64,000 nt of DNA from CAWJNF01 sp963844235 (GCA_963844235.1 CAWJNF010000005.1:806001-870000); one strand, 5' to 3'; shown: positions 53,377 through 62,527, numbered from the stretch's first letter. A program made the numbers and translations. The notes: generated by a model not told the origin, from the sequence alone.

Positions 53377-53887
53377 CTTGATCGTCGCGTGCGAGCTCGT
53401 CCCCGTTCGGGGCGGGCTTGCGAGGGAGAGCGATCAGCTGAAGCGGCAGTGACGCGAGGCACGCGGCCTCGCGCAGGAGCAACGCGGTCGACCAGGGTGA
53501 CGCCGCGGCGACCGTACGCGTGCGGATGCCCGCGGAGCGCGCCGCGCGTCGCACGAGCGCGGCCGCCCGTGGGCGGTGCCACCACGAGGTCACCACCACG
53601 AGCTCGTCGGCACCGAGCTCGCGTGCCACGGAGACGATGCTCGCCGCGTTGCCCACCGTGTGGCGCGCGCCCGAGTCGCGGACGACCGTTACCGCGGGCC
53701 CGGCCCACGCGTGGGCCATGAGCTCGGCCTCCGCGGCGGCAGAGCCCCGCCTGGCCCAGCCCGAGAGCACGACCACGTCGCCGGCCGTGGCGATGGCCTG
53801 CGCTCCCGTGACGCGGGCCGCGCAGACGGGGTGCAGCGACTCGTGCCGCCGCGCCGAGAAGCCGAGCACGGCGACGACGCGAGTCAT
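53354..53887 (-). CDS. DUF218/YdcF-like (SanA/ElyC family) protein
   Basis: 177 aa from ATG 53887. Rossmann-like DUF218 core: VAVLGFSARRHESLHPVCAARV, VVLSGWARRGSAAAEAELMA, TVGNAASIVSVARELGADEL, VVTSWWHRPRAAALVRRAA. Family members act in envelope or vancomycin-related processes, mechanism unclear. ATGA overlap with the glycosyltransferase upstream hints at an envelope role. Confidence 0.82.
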   Translation of the reverse strand: MTRVVAVLGFSARRHESLHPVCAARVTGAQAIATAGDVVVLSGWARRGSAAAEAELMAHAWAGPAVTVVRDSGARHTVGNAASIVSVARELGADELVVVTSWWHRPRAAALVRRAARSAGIRTRTVAAASPWSTALLLREAACLASLPLQLIALPRKPAPNGDELARDDQATRPARR

Positions 53888-54618
53888 CGCTGCCGGCGGC
53901 TGCGTCTCCATCCCTCCGCCGCGATGAGCGTCCCGATGACCGTGAGGACGAGCACGACCGCCTTCTTGCCCTGGAGCTTCGACTCCCCGCTCGCCCGCTC
54001 CCGCATGTCGACCGCCACCTCCGCCACCCTCAGCCCGGCGTTGTGCAGCCGGATGAGCGCCTCGACTTCCGGAGCCCCGCTCGAGTAGGGCTTCGCGAGG
54101 AGCGGAAGCGCCTCCGCGTCCGCGGCAGTCATTCCGCTCGTCGCGTCGCCGAAAGGGCGCCCGAGGCGAACTGCCATGCCGCGGCGAAGGAGCGCCGTGC
54201 CGAAACGACGTGTCGGCGAGGGGAGGTAGCGGTAGGCGGGGTAGCCCTCGCCGGACACGAAGCGCGAGCCGACGGCGACGTCGCACTCGCCGGCTCGCAC
54301 CGTCTGGAGCAGACGGCTGAGCTCGGCGACGGGGTGCTGCCCGTCGGCGTCGATGCGGCCGACGAGCTCGTACTCGTGCTCGCGCGCCCAGTCCCAGCCG
54401 GCGGCGATCGCAGCCCGCAGGCCGCGATTCTCTCCGAAGGAGAGGACGTGCGCTCCGTGCGCGCGCGCCACCTCGGCGGTTCGGTCGGTCGAGCCGTCGT
54501 CGATGACGAGGACGTCCGCCTCGGGTAGCCCCGCCCCGAGCTCGTCGAGGACCGCAGGCAAGTTCGCCTCCTCGTTCCAGGCCGGGACGAAGACGAGGGT
54601 TTCCGGGGCGCGTGCCAT
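53884..54618 (-). CDS. Family 2 glycosyltransferase (dolichol-P-mannose synthase-like)
   Basis: 244 aa. FVPAWNEEANLPAVL, nucleotide site VLVIDDGSTDRTAE, the metal-binding DAD in GRIDADGQHP, DVAVGSRFVSGEGYP, and a single C-terminal membrane helix (VVLVLTVIGTLIAAEG). Probably transfers a hexose to a lipid carrier. TACGCT box 13 nt before ATG 54618 (leaderless type). Confidence 0.9.
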   Translation of the reverse strand: MARAPETLVFVPAWNEEANLPAVLDELGAGLPEADVLVIDDGSTDRTAEVARAHGAHVLSFGENRGLRAAIAAGWDWAREHEYELVGRIDADGQHPVAELSRLLQTVRAGECDVAVGSRFVSGEGYPAYRYLPSPTRRFGTALLRRGMAVRLGRPFGDATSGMTAADAEALPLLAKPYSSGAPEVEALIRLHNAGLRVAEVAVDMRERASGESKLQGKKAVVLVLTVIGTLIAAEGWRRSRRQR

Positions 54619-54625
54619 CCGAAAG

Positions 54626-54631
54626 AGCGTA
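54626..54631 (-). promoter_or_regulatory. -10 box, leaderless promoter of the GT2 gene
   Basis: Minus-strand TACGCT, first base 13 nt upstream of the start codon at 54618. Confidence 0.45.
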
Positions 54632-54683
54632 CCCTGCCGCCCTCGGTCGGCCGGCTAGGGCTCGCCCGGAGCTCCGCGGGCGC

Positions 54684-55136
54684 TCAGTCGCCGACGACCT
54701 GCACGAGCCAGCGCCGCTCGCGCGAGCGGTCGAGCTCGATGAAGAGCACGCGCTGCCAGGTGCCGAGGCAGAGCTCGCCCTCGCGCAGCGGAATCGACTC
54801 CCCGGCCGGTCCCATGAGCAGGGACATGCAGTGCGAGTGGCCGTTGCCGAACTCCAGGTCTTCGGGCGGCTCGCTCTCGTTGCGGAGATCCCAGTCGTCG
54901 TGGGCGTAGTACTTCTCGCTCGGAACGAGCCGGCGCATGAGCCGGCTGAAGTCCTCGAGCAGGCCCGTCTCGAACTCGTTGATGCGCACGCAGCAGGTCG
55001 TGTGAGGCGAGAAGACGCAGACGATGCCGTTCTGGATCCCGCTCTCCTCCACGGCCAACCTCACCTCGTCGGTGATGTCGCGCACCTCCAGACCGTGCTC
55101 TGTCCGCACTCGGTGCTCGATCTGGAAGACTGTCAC
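54684..55136 (-). CDS. YjbQ-family protein (UPF0047)
   Basis: 150 aa from GTG 55136. Family pattern GIQNGIVCVFSPHTTCCVRINE, YAHDDWDLRNE, GNGHSHCMSLLMGPAGESIP and GTWQRVLFIELD with conserved His/Cys/Asp of a metal site. Some relatives have thiamine-phosphate synthase activity in vitro; the biological role is unclear. Upstream in-frame sequence lacks homology. Confidence 0.9.
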   Translation of the reverse strand: MTVFQIEHRVRTEHGLEVRDITDEVRLAVEESGIQNGIVCVFSPHTTCCVRINEFETGLLEDFSRLMRRLVPSEKYYAHDDWDLRNESEPPEDLEFGNGHSHCMSLLMGPAGESIPLREGELCLGTWQRVLFIELDRSRERRWLVQVVGD

Positions 55137-55514
55137 GAGTTCGGCCTCCTCCGGGTCCTCGTCGCTGCTGCTTCCCGGGGGACAGGGTGCCTCCCTGCCC
55201 CGCTTGCGGGCAGTCTCGACGCGCAAGGGTACATCACGCGGAGGTCGGTGCGGCGGCCAAGGGACGGCCGGTGGCTCCTCGACGCGGAGCGGCAACTGCG
55301 CCGCAGTCGCCGCTGGTCGTGCACGGCCTGCCCGACGCCGGCACGGCGCGGATCGCCGCTTTCGCGTTCAACCCGCTCTACCGCGCGGACCCGGAACGCG
55401 AGTGGCCGATGGCGTCCTCGGCCGCCTACTGGGTCGATCAGTAGGCGGGGAGCCCTCGCAGCCGGGTGGGGGCGGAGTTCGTCACCGCCCCATACCAGGC
55501 GTTATCCCGGGCGC
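55137..55514. other. Intergenic region, no confident gene
   Basis: A plus-strand frame ending 55442-55444 has a plausible-looking C-terminal stretch (AFAFNPLYRADPEREWPMAS) but no recognisable family or start; it may be a gene remnant. Confidence 0.3.
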
Positions 55515-55520
55515 TAGGCT
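55515..55520 (+). promoter_or_regulatory. -10 box of tRNA(CAU)
   Basis: TAGGCT begins 13 nt before the mature tRNA 5' end, so the transcript starts almost at the mature end. Confidence 0.5.
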
Positions 55521-55527
55521 CCTCCGT

Positions 55528-55599
55528 GGGCCCGTAGCTCAGCGGTAGAGCAGCGGACTCATAATCCGTCGGTCCCTGGTTCGAATCCAGGCGGGCCCA
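55528..55599 (+). tRNA. tRNA with CAU anticodon (Ile2 or elongator Met)
   Basis: 72 nt; GGGCCCG pairs with CGGGCCC, discriminator A, anticodon loop CTCATAA, T-arm GGTTCGAATCC. CCA not encoded. Whether the C34 is lysidinylated (Ile) cannot be read. Serves as the integration site of the adjacent island. Confidence 0.93.
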
Positions 55600-55600
55600 T
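55558..55600 (+). repeat. attL: 3' part of the tRNA(CAU) gene
   Basis: 43 bp from the anticodon loop to one base past the tRNA end, identical to 62231-62273. Confidence 0.9.
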
Positions 55601-56128
55601 TCCGAGCCCCATGGCTGCTCAGAAACGGCGTGGTTGAGCCAAATAGGTGCGACTTAGGAGCCACCGGGGAGCAGGGCGTGCTCCCCTCGGTGCTCCCCCC
55701 GATCTCGAGGGGTTCGGGCTCGCCCATCTCTGGGCCCTCTCGGGTGAGGGTCGTTCATCGGGCCCGAGGCCCGCGTAGGGCGCAGCCAAACGCGCCGGCC
55801 GGCGGCGTGATCGTGCCGCTCACTAGCTTGGCGAGTCACGTCGGAAGCTCGCGACGATGTAGATGTTCGACGGGCTGGCGAAGGAGAGGAAGGTCTCAGA
55901 GAGACTCGCACGGTGGTAGGGTGGGTGCCTTGCCTCGCCGCAACTGCCTGGCGAGCAATCTTTTCCGGCCTTAGCAACCGGTCGGCGTTGTAGCTGACGC
56001 CCATTGTGGTCAGCGGAGGCGCTGGACATCGGGGCCGACCGTGTGTCTGGTTCTTAACGACGACAGGGACGGAGGTTTGACATGGTACAACACCGACCGA
56101 GCTGAGTCGAGCGAACGAAGAGGAACGA
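55601..56128. other. Left end of island, no gene recognised
   Basis: About 530 bp. Short frames exist on both strands, but none has family features. The minus-strand frame entering from the tRNA is only an antisense reading of the tRNA. Confidence 0.4.
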
Positions 56129-56593
56129 GTGATGACCGATGCATCGCTGGATGAACTCGGTCCCGTTGACTACCTCGTCGTCGAGTTTCCGGCGGGAGCG
56201 AGCAACTTCACGGGCGAGATGGCCAAAGAGCTGCTCGCGTTGGTCGACTCCGGGACGATCCGCGTGATCGACATCCTGATCCTCACCAAGAACGAGGACG
56301 GTGTCCGTCGAGGCGATGGAGCTTTCCGATATCGAAGAGCTCGGGCGAGCTGCAAGCAGCTCGAGGCCGAGCTGGCGGAGCTGTTGGCCGCGGAGGATGT
56401 CGAGCACCTCGCCGCTGCCATGGAGCCGGGAAGCACTGCCGGGGTGCTGATCTGGGAGAACCTGTGGGCTGCGCCATTCGCTTCGGCGGCGCGCCGTTCG
56501 GGCGGTCAGTTGATCGCGAACGGACGGATTCCTATTCAGGCGATCATCGCCTCCATCGAGGCCGATGAAGCGTCTGCGAGCGAAGGAGACTGA
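56129..56593 (+). CDS. DUF6325-type protein with a short out-of-frame segment
   Basis: 154 aa from ATG 56129. LGPVDYLVVEFPAGASNFTG, ELLALVDSGTIRVIDILIL, then DVEHLAAAMEPGSTAGVLIW and FASAARRSGGQLIANGRIP match the DUF6325/DUF1269-like family. Between residues ~58 and 77 the visible frame reads VRRGDGAFRYRRARASCKQ, but the +1 frame there gives SVEAMELSDIEELG, the expected family sequence. Two compensating indels near 56300 and 56360 (real or error) explain this. Function unknown; such genes are often stress-linked in actinobacteria. Confidence 0.75.
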   Translation: MMTDASLDELGPVDYLVVEFPAGASNFTGEMAKELLALVDSGTIRVIDILILTKNEDGVRRGDGAFRYRRARASCKQLEAELAELLAAEDVEHLAAAMEPGSTAGVLIWENLWAAPFASAARRSGGQLIANGRIPIQAIIASIEADEASASEGD

Positions 56594-56594
56594 A

Positions 56595-56762
56595 ATGCCG
56601 CTCAGAGCAGCACGTGTCGGAAGAGTTGGCGTCATCGGCCACCCGGTGGCGAAAACCGCGGTAGTGGCCAAGGCCGTTTCGCCTGGCCCTTCGCCGGTTG
56701 CGAAGACCGCGGTGGTGGCGGCGGCCGTCACACCTGGGAGGGTGGGGCGCCGGCGCATCTAG
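56595..56762 (+). CDS. Short Ala/Val-rich protein with internal duplication
   Basis: 55 aa, ATG two bases after the DUF6325 stop. Contains two copies of a 16-residue unit, HPVAKTAVVAKAVSPG and SPVAKTAVVAAAVTPG, between Arg-rich ends. Similar small basic peptides commonly accompany DUF6325 genes; function unknown. GAAGGAGA precedes the start. Confidence 0.55.
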   Translation: MPLRAARVGRVGVIGHPVAKTAVVAKAVSPGPSPVAKTAVVAAAVTPGRVGRRRI

Positions 56763-56905
56763 CTCCGAGCCTCACTTCTTCGGCCGGATCAGCGCTCACC
56801 CGAGCGGGCAGGAGAGCCCGACGTGGCGGAGCGACTGTGGACGGCCAGTGGTCAGTTCGACGGTCGTCCAGGTCTCGCAAACGTGCACGGAAAGGGTGGT
56901 AGGAG

Positions 56906-59274
56906 TTGAGTCCCTCCCAGATCCAGAGAGATGTGCTTCCAATCCCTGACCGGCGGTATGGCGGGGCGTTGCCCTTGGACGCGAAGGACCCGGAGGCGAC
57001 GTTTCCGCCGATTGAGCCTCTACAGCCACCGGCGGGCGCGCCCAACGTGCTTGTGATCTTGCTCGACGACGTCGGCTTCGCCGCGTCGAGCGCGTTCGGC
57101 GGGCCGTGCGCGACGCCGACGGCTGAGCGGCTGGCCGGGAACGGCCTGAAGTACAACCGCTTCCACACGACGGCGCTGTGCGCCCCGACGCGGGCTGCCT
57201 TGCTGACCGGGCGCAACCACCACTCGGTGGGAATGGGGGTCATCACGGAGCTCGCCACCTCGGCGCCCGGGTACAACTCGATTCGCCCCAATACCTGTGC
57301 TCCGCTAGCGCAAACGTTGCTGCTGAACGGCTATTCGACGGCGCAGTTCGGTAAGTGCCACGAGGTGCCGGTCTGGCAGACGAGCCCGATGGGCCCCTTC
57401 GATGCCTGGCCGACCGGTGGCAGCGGCTTTGAGTACTTCTACGGCTTCATCGGCGGTGAGACGAACCAGTACTACCCCGCCGTCTACGAGGGCACGACGC
57501 CGGTGGAGCCGGAGAAAACGCCCGAGGAGGGCTACCACTTCACCGACGACATGACCGACAAGGCGATCGAGTGGGCGCGCCAGCAGAAGTCTCTCATGCC
57601 CGACAAGCCGTTCTTCATGTACTTCGCACCGGGGGCCACGCACGCCCCACATCACGTGCCGACCGAGTGGTCGGACAAGTACAAGGGACGTTTCGACCAG
57701 GGCTGGGACGCGTTGCGCGAGGAGATCCTGACTCGCCAGAAAGAGCTAGGAGTCGTGCCCGCGGAGACGGAGCTGACCGCTCGGCATGAGGAGATTCCCG
57801 CCTGGGACGACATGCCGGATGGTCTCAAGCCGATTCTCGCTCGCCAGATGGAGGTCTACGCCGGCTTCCTCGAGCACACCGACCACCACATCGGTCGGCT
57901 CGTCGATGCCCTCGAGGACCTCGGCGTGCTCGAGGACACGCTCGTCTACTACATCATCGGCGACAATGGGGCGAGCGCCGAGGGCACGATCAACGGCAGT
58001 TTCAACGAGACCTTGATCTTCAACGGCGCCGCCGCGCTCGAGACGCCCGAGTTCATGGCCGCGCGCATCGACGACTTCGGTACACCGAAGGCGTACAACC
58101 ACTTCGCGGTCGGCTGGGCGCACGCGATGGACACGCCCTACCAGTGGACGAAGCAGGTCGCCTCGCACTGGGGCGGAACGCGCAACGGCACGATCGTCCA
58201 CTGGCCGGGCGGCATCGCAGCGCGCGGCGAGGTTCGCTCGCAGTTCCACCACGTGATCGACGTCGCCCCCACCGTGCTCGAAGCTGCCGGACTGCCCCAG
58301 CCGACGGCCGTGAATGGTGTAACTCAACGTCCGATCGAGGGCGTCAGCATGGCCTATTCGTTCGACGGCGCGACCGAACCTGGACGCCACGAGACGCAGT
58401 ACTTCGAGATGTTCTGTAACCGTGGCATCTACCACGAGGGCTGGACGGCGGTCACGCGCCACTCGACGCCCTGGGTGGTTGGGGTGAGCTTCCAGCGCTC
58501 GACGACGACGTCTGGGAGCTTTACGACACGAGCACCGACTGGAGCCAGGCGCGCGATCTCGCCGCCGAGATGCCGGAGAAGCTGGCGGAGCTGCAACAGC
58601 TCTGGCTGGAGGAGGCGCGGAAGTACAACGTGCTCCCGCTCGACGACCGGCGCATCGAGCGCTTCAACGCCGAGCTCGTCGGCCGCCCGGAGCTCGTGAA
58701 AGGAAACTCACAGCTGCTCTTCGGCGGCATGGGCCGCCTCAGCGAGAACAGCCTCATCAGCATCAAGAACAAGTCCCACGCAGTCACGGCGGAAATCGTC
58801 GTGCCCGAGGCGGGCGCCGAGGGCGTGATCATCGCCCAGGGCGGCGCCTTCGCCGGCTGGAGCCTGTACGCGAAAGATGGGCGTCCAACCTACTGCTACA
58901 ACCTGCTCGGCCTGCAGCGCTTCAAGATCGAGGCCGACGCCGCGATCCCGCCCGGAACGCACCAGGTGCGCATGGAGTTCGCCTACGACGGCGGCGGCCC
59001 CGCCAAGGGCGGCACCGTCACGCTCTACCTCGACGGCGACAAGATAGGTGAGGGCCGCGTCGAGGGAACTGTGCCGCTGCTCTTCTCCGCGGACGAGACC
59101 GCCGACGTCGGACGAGACACCGCGTCCCCGGTCAGCGACGACTACGACGGCGAGAGCAGCGTCTTCACCGGCACCGTCAACTGGGTCCAGATCGACCTCG
59201 GCGAGGACGCAGAAGACGCCGACCACCTCATCACACCCGAGGAGCGACTCCGCGTCGCAATGGCCCGCCAGTAG
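56906..59274 (+). pseudogene. Arylsulfatase, frameshifted
   Basis: Alkaline-phosphatase-superfamily sulfatase of ~789 aa. VLVILLDDVGFAASSAFGG (metal Asp pair), the formylglycine motif CAPTRAALLTGRN with Cys92, GHATxG-type FGKCHEVP, PFFMYFAPGATHAPHHVP, YYIIGDNGASAEGT and HWPGGIAARGEVRSQFHHVI. After ~58480 the sequence continues in another frame (ELPALDDDVWELYDTSTDWS onwards) to 59274; total length 3n+2, i.e. one base missing. The C-terminal ~230 aa form a beta-rich domain. TTG start with AGGAG just before it. FGly maturation enzyme is not in the window. Island cargo. Confidence 0.8.
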
Positions 59275-59728
59275 GCGCCACGGGCGACTTGTGGGCGGGC
59301 CGCTGCCATACGGACCCGCCCAGCCCCTGTCGCTCGTCGCACATTCGACACGGCGGAATCGCCGAGGGGCTGTAAGCAAGCCGCGCGGGCACCGGAATAG
59401 AGACCGGGCGTTTTCCTTGGGCTGGGCCCGGGTGGAGCGCGGCCGCGCGACCCTGGAACGAAACATACGGTTCGGGCAAATCGGCAGGCATGACGGGCTT
59501 CCCGGGTCCTTCTTTGCCTGGATGCCGACCGCGCAGGAGTGTCTGACCTCATGCCGTTCGAACTCGGCAGCGCAGTTTTCGCACAAGTCAGCCAGATCGA
59601 CGAGGAGGGCGTGGAACGCCAGGGCGGCTGGGTTCGGCGCGCGCTGGCAGGAAGGTCGATCGGCCGTCGTGTCAGATGCAAGACGGTTTGGTGCATCCGG
59701 AACCGTTCGTGTGTAGCGTTGCGCGTCG
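59275..59728. other. Intergenic region in island, no gene recognised
   Basis: About 450 bp without a credible frame; a TAGCGT box at 59714-59719 probably serves the DUF1622 gene. Confidence 0.4.
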
Positions 59729-60097
59729 ATGTCGTACGAGGAGACCGTTCACGATGCGGTCAAGGTTGTCGAGGCCGTGGGGGCGTCGATCATGGTGTTC
59801 GGTGGTCTCGTGGTCTTCGCGATCTATGTGCCGCGCATGCTCAGCCCTGCGAGGAGGCCGGGCTCTTACGAGGCGCTTCGTCGCCAGCTAGGTCGGTGCA
59901 TCTTGCTCGGCCTCGAGGTGCTGATCGTGGCCGACATCGTCCTGACGATCATCGTCGAGCAGACGATCGAGAGCGTTGCTGTGCTGGGCGTGATCGTGGT
60001 TGTACGGATCTTGCTCAGCTTCTCGCTCGAGGTCGAGATGGACGGTATGTGGCCGTGGAACCGTTGGCGTCGCGCTGAGCGAGACTCGGATTCGTAG
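59729..60097 (+). CDS. DUF1622 membrane protein
   Basis: 122 aa. Three hydrophobic segments: ~13-34 (VVEAVGASIMVFGGLVVFAI), ~55-78 (ILLGLEVLIVADIVLTIIV) and ~80-100 (VAVLGVIVVVRILLSFSLEV), with the typical LGRCILLGLEVLIVADI and final LEVE motif of DUF1622. Charged C-terminal tail. Function unknown. TAGCGT box 15 nt before the ATG. Confidence 0.85.
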   Translation: MSYEETVHDAVKVVEAVGASIMVFGGLVVFAIYVPRMLSPARRPGSYEALRRQLGRCILLGLEVLIVADIVLTIIVEQTIESVAVLGVIVVVRILLSFSLEVEMDGMWPWNRWRRAERDSDS

Positions 60098-60490
60098 GGT
60101 CGGCGCCGCGTCCTCTCCGACCACGGCCAGACGCAAGGGACGACGTTCAAGCAGCGCAACGGCAACACGCCGGCCAACGCCACCTTGACCGTGCTGCCCC
60201 GGGGGGACGCAATCGTTCGACCCCCGGCCGTTGGCGCGCTGAGAAGAGCCTCTCTGTCGAGCTCACCAAGCCAGCGAGCGGCACGACGGCGCCGGCCGGC
60301 GCGGTTGGCTGGTCTCGGCTGGCAGCGCCGAGGCCTCAGCCCCCTCGCAGTGGCGGCTGTGGGCCCCCGGCCGCCACGGACTCGTACGGCCCGCCGGGAG
60401 CCAGTCCCACCCGACTCCCGCGGCGACCGCGGACGACGATGGCTCGACGACCATCGCGTTCGGCCCGGAAAGGCCGACAGCTTGCCTGGG
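60098..60490. other. Intergenic region in island, no gene recognised
   Basis: About 390 bp; no frame with family features and no clear hairpin terminator. Confidence 0.35.
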
Positions 60491-61357
60491 TCAGCCGGCG
60501 GGTTCGAGAAAATCGAGTGCGCCGGGCGTCTCCCCGCTGGGAAGGACGGACGTCTCATAGACAGAGGCGAGCTCCTGGCCGAGGGACCTGAGCGCGGCCA
60601 TCGTCGCGGCTTGCAGGTTCGCTCCGAGGACGCCGCAGCCGATAAGCGGACCGATGTCGGACATCGGCGCGATGCCACCGTCGAGGTTCGAGCGGACGAT
60701 CAGGTCACCGCACCAGAGGCGTTTTCTGGGATTGCTCAGGGTGTGCCACGGCCAGGCCCGTTCCTCTCGAGCGTCGTAGCCGTACCAGTAGAGCAGCTTG
60801 AAGCCGAGTTCGATGAGGTCCGAGGCGAGACTGACGGCGGAGAGTCCGCGCTCGGTCTCGGCGAGTGGGTCGAACGGGTCGATGTGGACGAATGCGTCCG
60901 CCGCGTTTCCGTTGTAGTGGCGGCTTGCCTCCTGGATGGTTGCCAATCCGTCTGCTCTTGCGCAGTGAACTCGGTCGGTGAGACGGAGTGCCGACGCCGC
61001 TTGGCTCAGGCTGCTGACGCTGTCCGGGTCGAGGTCACAGAGGACGTACTCGGCGCGGTTTCCGAGGAGACGCATCGCGAGCAGCGGCGAGGCTGGGTAG
61101 CTCGGCGGGACCTCGTCGCCCTGGGCGAGACTCTTGAGTTCCTTGTAGTAGCGTGACCGGGCAACAATCGGGCTGCGGCCGCCGCTCTCCAGGAAGCCGT
61201 AGACGCCGTAGTCACGGGCTGGCGAGTGGCTCAAGGGGTAGCTGGCTGAGCCAGCGTGAGTCTCCCAGTAGTGGAGGGGCCGCTCGGCGGCAAGCGTCTC
61301 CGCGAGGACGACGTGCTTCCAGACGTCGCCAAGATTTCCGAAATGTCGATTCGCCAT
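60491..61357 (-). CDS. RlmJ-like SAM-dependent methyltransferase
   Basis: 288 aa. N-terminus NRHFGNLGDVWKHVVLAE and the HYWETHAGSASYPLS block parallel RlmJ (23S rRNA A2030 N6-methyltransferase: FHAGN..ADVLKH and DTHAG). The expected catalytic (D/N)PP(Y/F) motif reads HIDPFDP, so the second Pro is replaced by Phe and the aromatic by Asp. SAM-site acidic residue likely in YVLCDLDPDSV. Located in the integrated island, therefore acquired; it may modify a different target. Confidence 0.65.
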   Translation of the reverse strand: MANRHFGNLGDVWKHVVLAETLAAERPLHYWETHAGSASYPLSHSPARDYGVYGFLESGGRSPIVARSRYYKELKSLAQGDEVPPSYPASPLLAMRLLGNRAEYVLCDLDPDSVSSLSQAASALRLTDRVHCARADGLATIQEASRHYNGNAADAFVHIDPFDPLAETERGLSAVSLASDLIELGFKLLYWYGYDAREERAWPWHTLSNPRKRLWCGDLIVRSNLDGGIAPMSDIGPLIGCGVLGANLQAATMAALRSLGQELASVYETSVLPSGETPGALDFLEPAG

Positions 61358-61454
61358 GAGTGGTTATCCCCTTGCGATTCCGGATCTAGCCACATCCATA
61401 CGGTAGGCGGTGGAGGGCCAAGACATGCCTAGCTCACGGCGTCCGAGGCACGGA

Positions 61455-61940
61455 TCACTCCTTCGTGAGCAGCAAGCCCATGTCGATCAGGTCCCAGAGG
61501 TCACCGTTCGCTCGTCGGACCTGCTTCCGGCGCTGTCCTTCTACCTCGAACTCGAACTTCCGATAGAGCGCAATCGCTGCCTCGTTGTGCGGGAAGACGC
61601 TGAGCGACAGCTTGTGCAGTTCATGCTCACGGGCCCAGTCGATTGACGCTGCGACGAGTGCAGATCCGACGCCGCGACCACGCCAATCGCGAGCGACCAA
61701 CATTCCAATCTCCCCGTAGCCGAAGTACGGTCCTTCGACCCAAATCCCGCCGACGATCTCGTCACCGGCGTCCGCCACGATTGTCGCGTCGAGCTCGAAC
61801 GCTACCGCGCGAGGCTCAACATCGACAGGTGGCTCGGCGGCGATTCCGTCTCGCTCCTCGGCGACCGCGGCGAACAGCCTTGCTAATGGCACTCGATCCT
61901 CGTCCTGCGCGGGACGGATCACGAACAGCCTTTCCGACAC
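61455..61940 (-). CDS. GNAT-family N-acetyltransferase
   Basis: 161 aa from GTG 61940. Acetyl-CoA loop ARDWRGRGVGSALVAASI (R/QxxGxG/A), preceded by the beta-bulge GYGEIGMLV and followed by LSLSVFPHNEAAIALYRKFE. Single domain. Substrate unknown. Last intact cargo gene before the integrase remnant. Confidence 0.88.
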   Translation of the reverse strand: MSERLFVIRPAQDEDRVPLARLFAAVAEERDGIAAEPPVDVEPRAVAFELDATIVADAGDEIVGGIWVEGPYFGYGEIGMLVARDWRGRGVGSALVAASIDWAREHELHKLSLSVFPHNEAAIALYRKFEFEVEGQRRKQVRRANGDLWDLIDMGLLLTKE

Positions 61941-61968
61941 ACGGAGATAGTGTCAGGTGCCGCGCTAG

Positions 61969-62092
61969 AGGCGTGGCGAATCCACCGGGGGCTTGGGCCA
62001 CACCGATCCGGCCTTCACGTTGCCGTGCTACATCTGGGCGGTGCCGGAGGACATGCCGGAGATCACGTTCTTCGGAGATCACGTTCTTGGAC
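61969..62092 (+). pseudogene. C-terminal remnant of a tyrosine recombinase/integrase
   Basis: After an in-frame TAG the frame reads GGLGHTDPAFTLPCYIWAVP then EDMPEITFFG: the motif LGH-D-AFTL--Y of the tyrosine-integrase active site (His and catalytic Tyr) and the usual acidic tail. The N-terminal ~85% is absent. It lies ~140 bp from attR, where the integrase gene of such islands normally sits. Confidence 0.7.
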
Positions 62093-62230
62093 AGTCCCGA
62101 CGGGGCAACAGGCGGGGCAACCAGCGCTGCCGAGACGGGCCGAAACGAGGAGGGGCGGCGCTTCGCGCGAGACCTGGTGGTCGGCCGGTTCGCCAGCCGC
62201 GCCGAGAGCCACCGAGGCGGCGGCTGGAAG

Positions 62231-62273
62231 CTCATAATCCGTCGGTCCCTGGTTCGAATCCAGGCGGGCCCAT
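62231..62273 (+). repeat. attR: partial copy of the tRNA(CAU) 3' end
   Basis: Identical over 43 bp to 55558-55600; the base before differs (G here, A in the tRNA), fixing the edge. Confidence 0.9.
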
Positions 62274-62386
62274 CCGTTGTCGTAAGCACAACGATGTTGC
62301 TGCTCAGGAGCCCTTTTGCGTGTCCGGTCGTATGACTATGCGCGCCCGCCGCATGAGAAGCGCCGGCTGGGTCCCCGGCTTGACAT

Positions 62387-62527
62387 TCACCCTGCGACTG
62401 GAGAGGGTTGGTTGACCTGATGACGCAGGCCGCGTAGCGCCAACTTCTTCGGCCGGTGGCCGCGCACGTGCCGCCAGGTGACGGCGAGGCGGCCCTCCAG
62501 TTCGAGGAGCCGGTCCCAGAGTCTCAC
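62387..62527 (-). other. Short frame, possible RNase H-like fragment
   Basis: 46 codons from GTG 62527 including LWDRLLELEGRLAVTWRHVRGH, broken here as LWDRLLELEGR and VTWRHVRGH, reminiscent of the C-terminal part of RNase H-like proteins. No N-terminal domain. Weak evidence. Confidence 0.2.

Larger units (their letters stand above)
55558..62273 (+). mobile_element. Integrated genomic island at tRNA(CAU)
   Basis: About 6.7 kb flanked by identical 43-bp direct repeats of the tRNA 3' end, with a tyrosine-integrase C-terminal remnant ending ~140 bp from the right repeat: the classical structure left by site-specific integration. Cargo: DUF6325, a short repetitive peptide, arylsulfatase (frameshifted), DUF1622 membrane protein, RlmJ-like methyltransferase, GNAT acetyltransferase. 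No replication, conjugation or phage genes, so it is a decayed or non-autonomous element. Confidence 0.85.

Noticed and set aside
55539..55727. Minus-strand frame with WIRTRDRRIM near the tRNA
   Set aside because: It is the antisense translation of the tRNA(CAU) gene; the same peptide appears at 61816-62289 because attR repeats the tRNA end.
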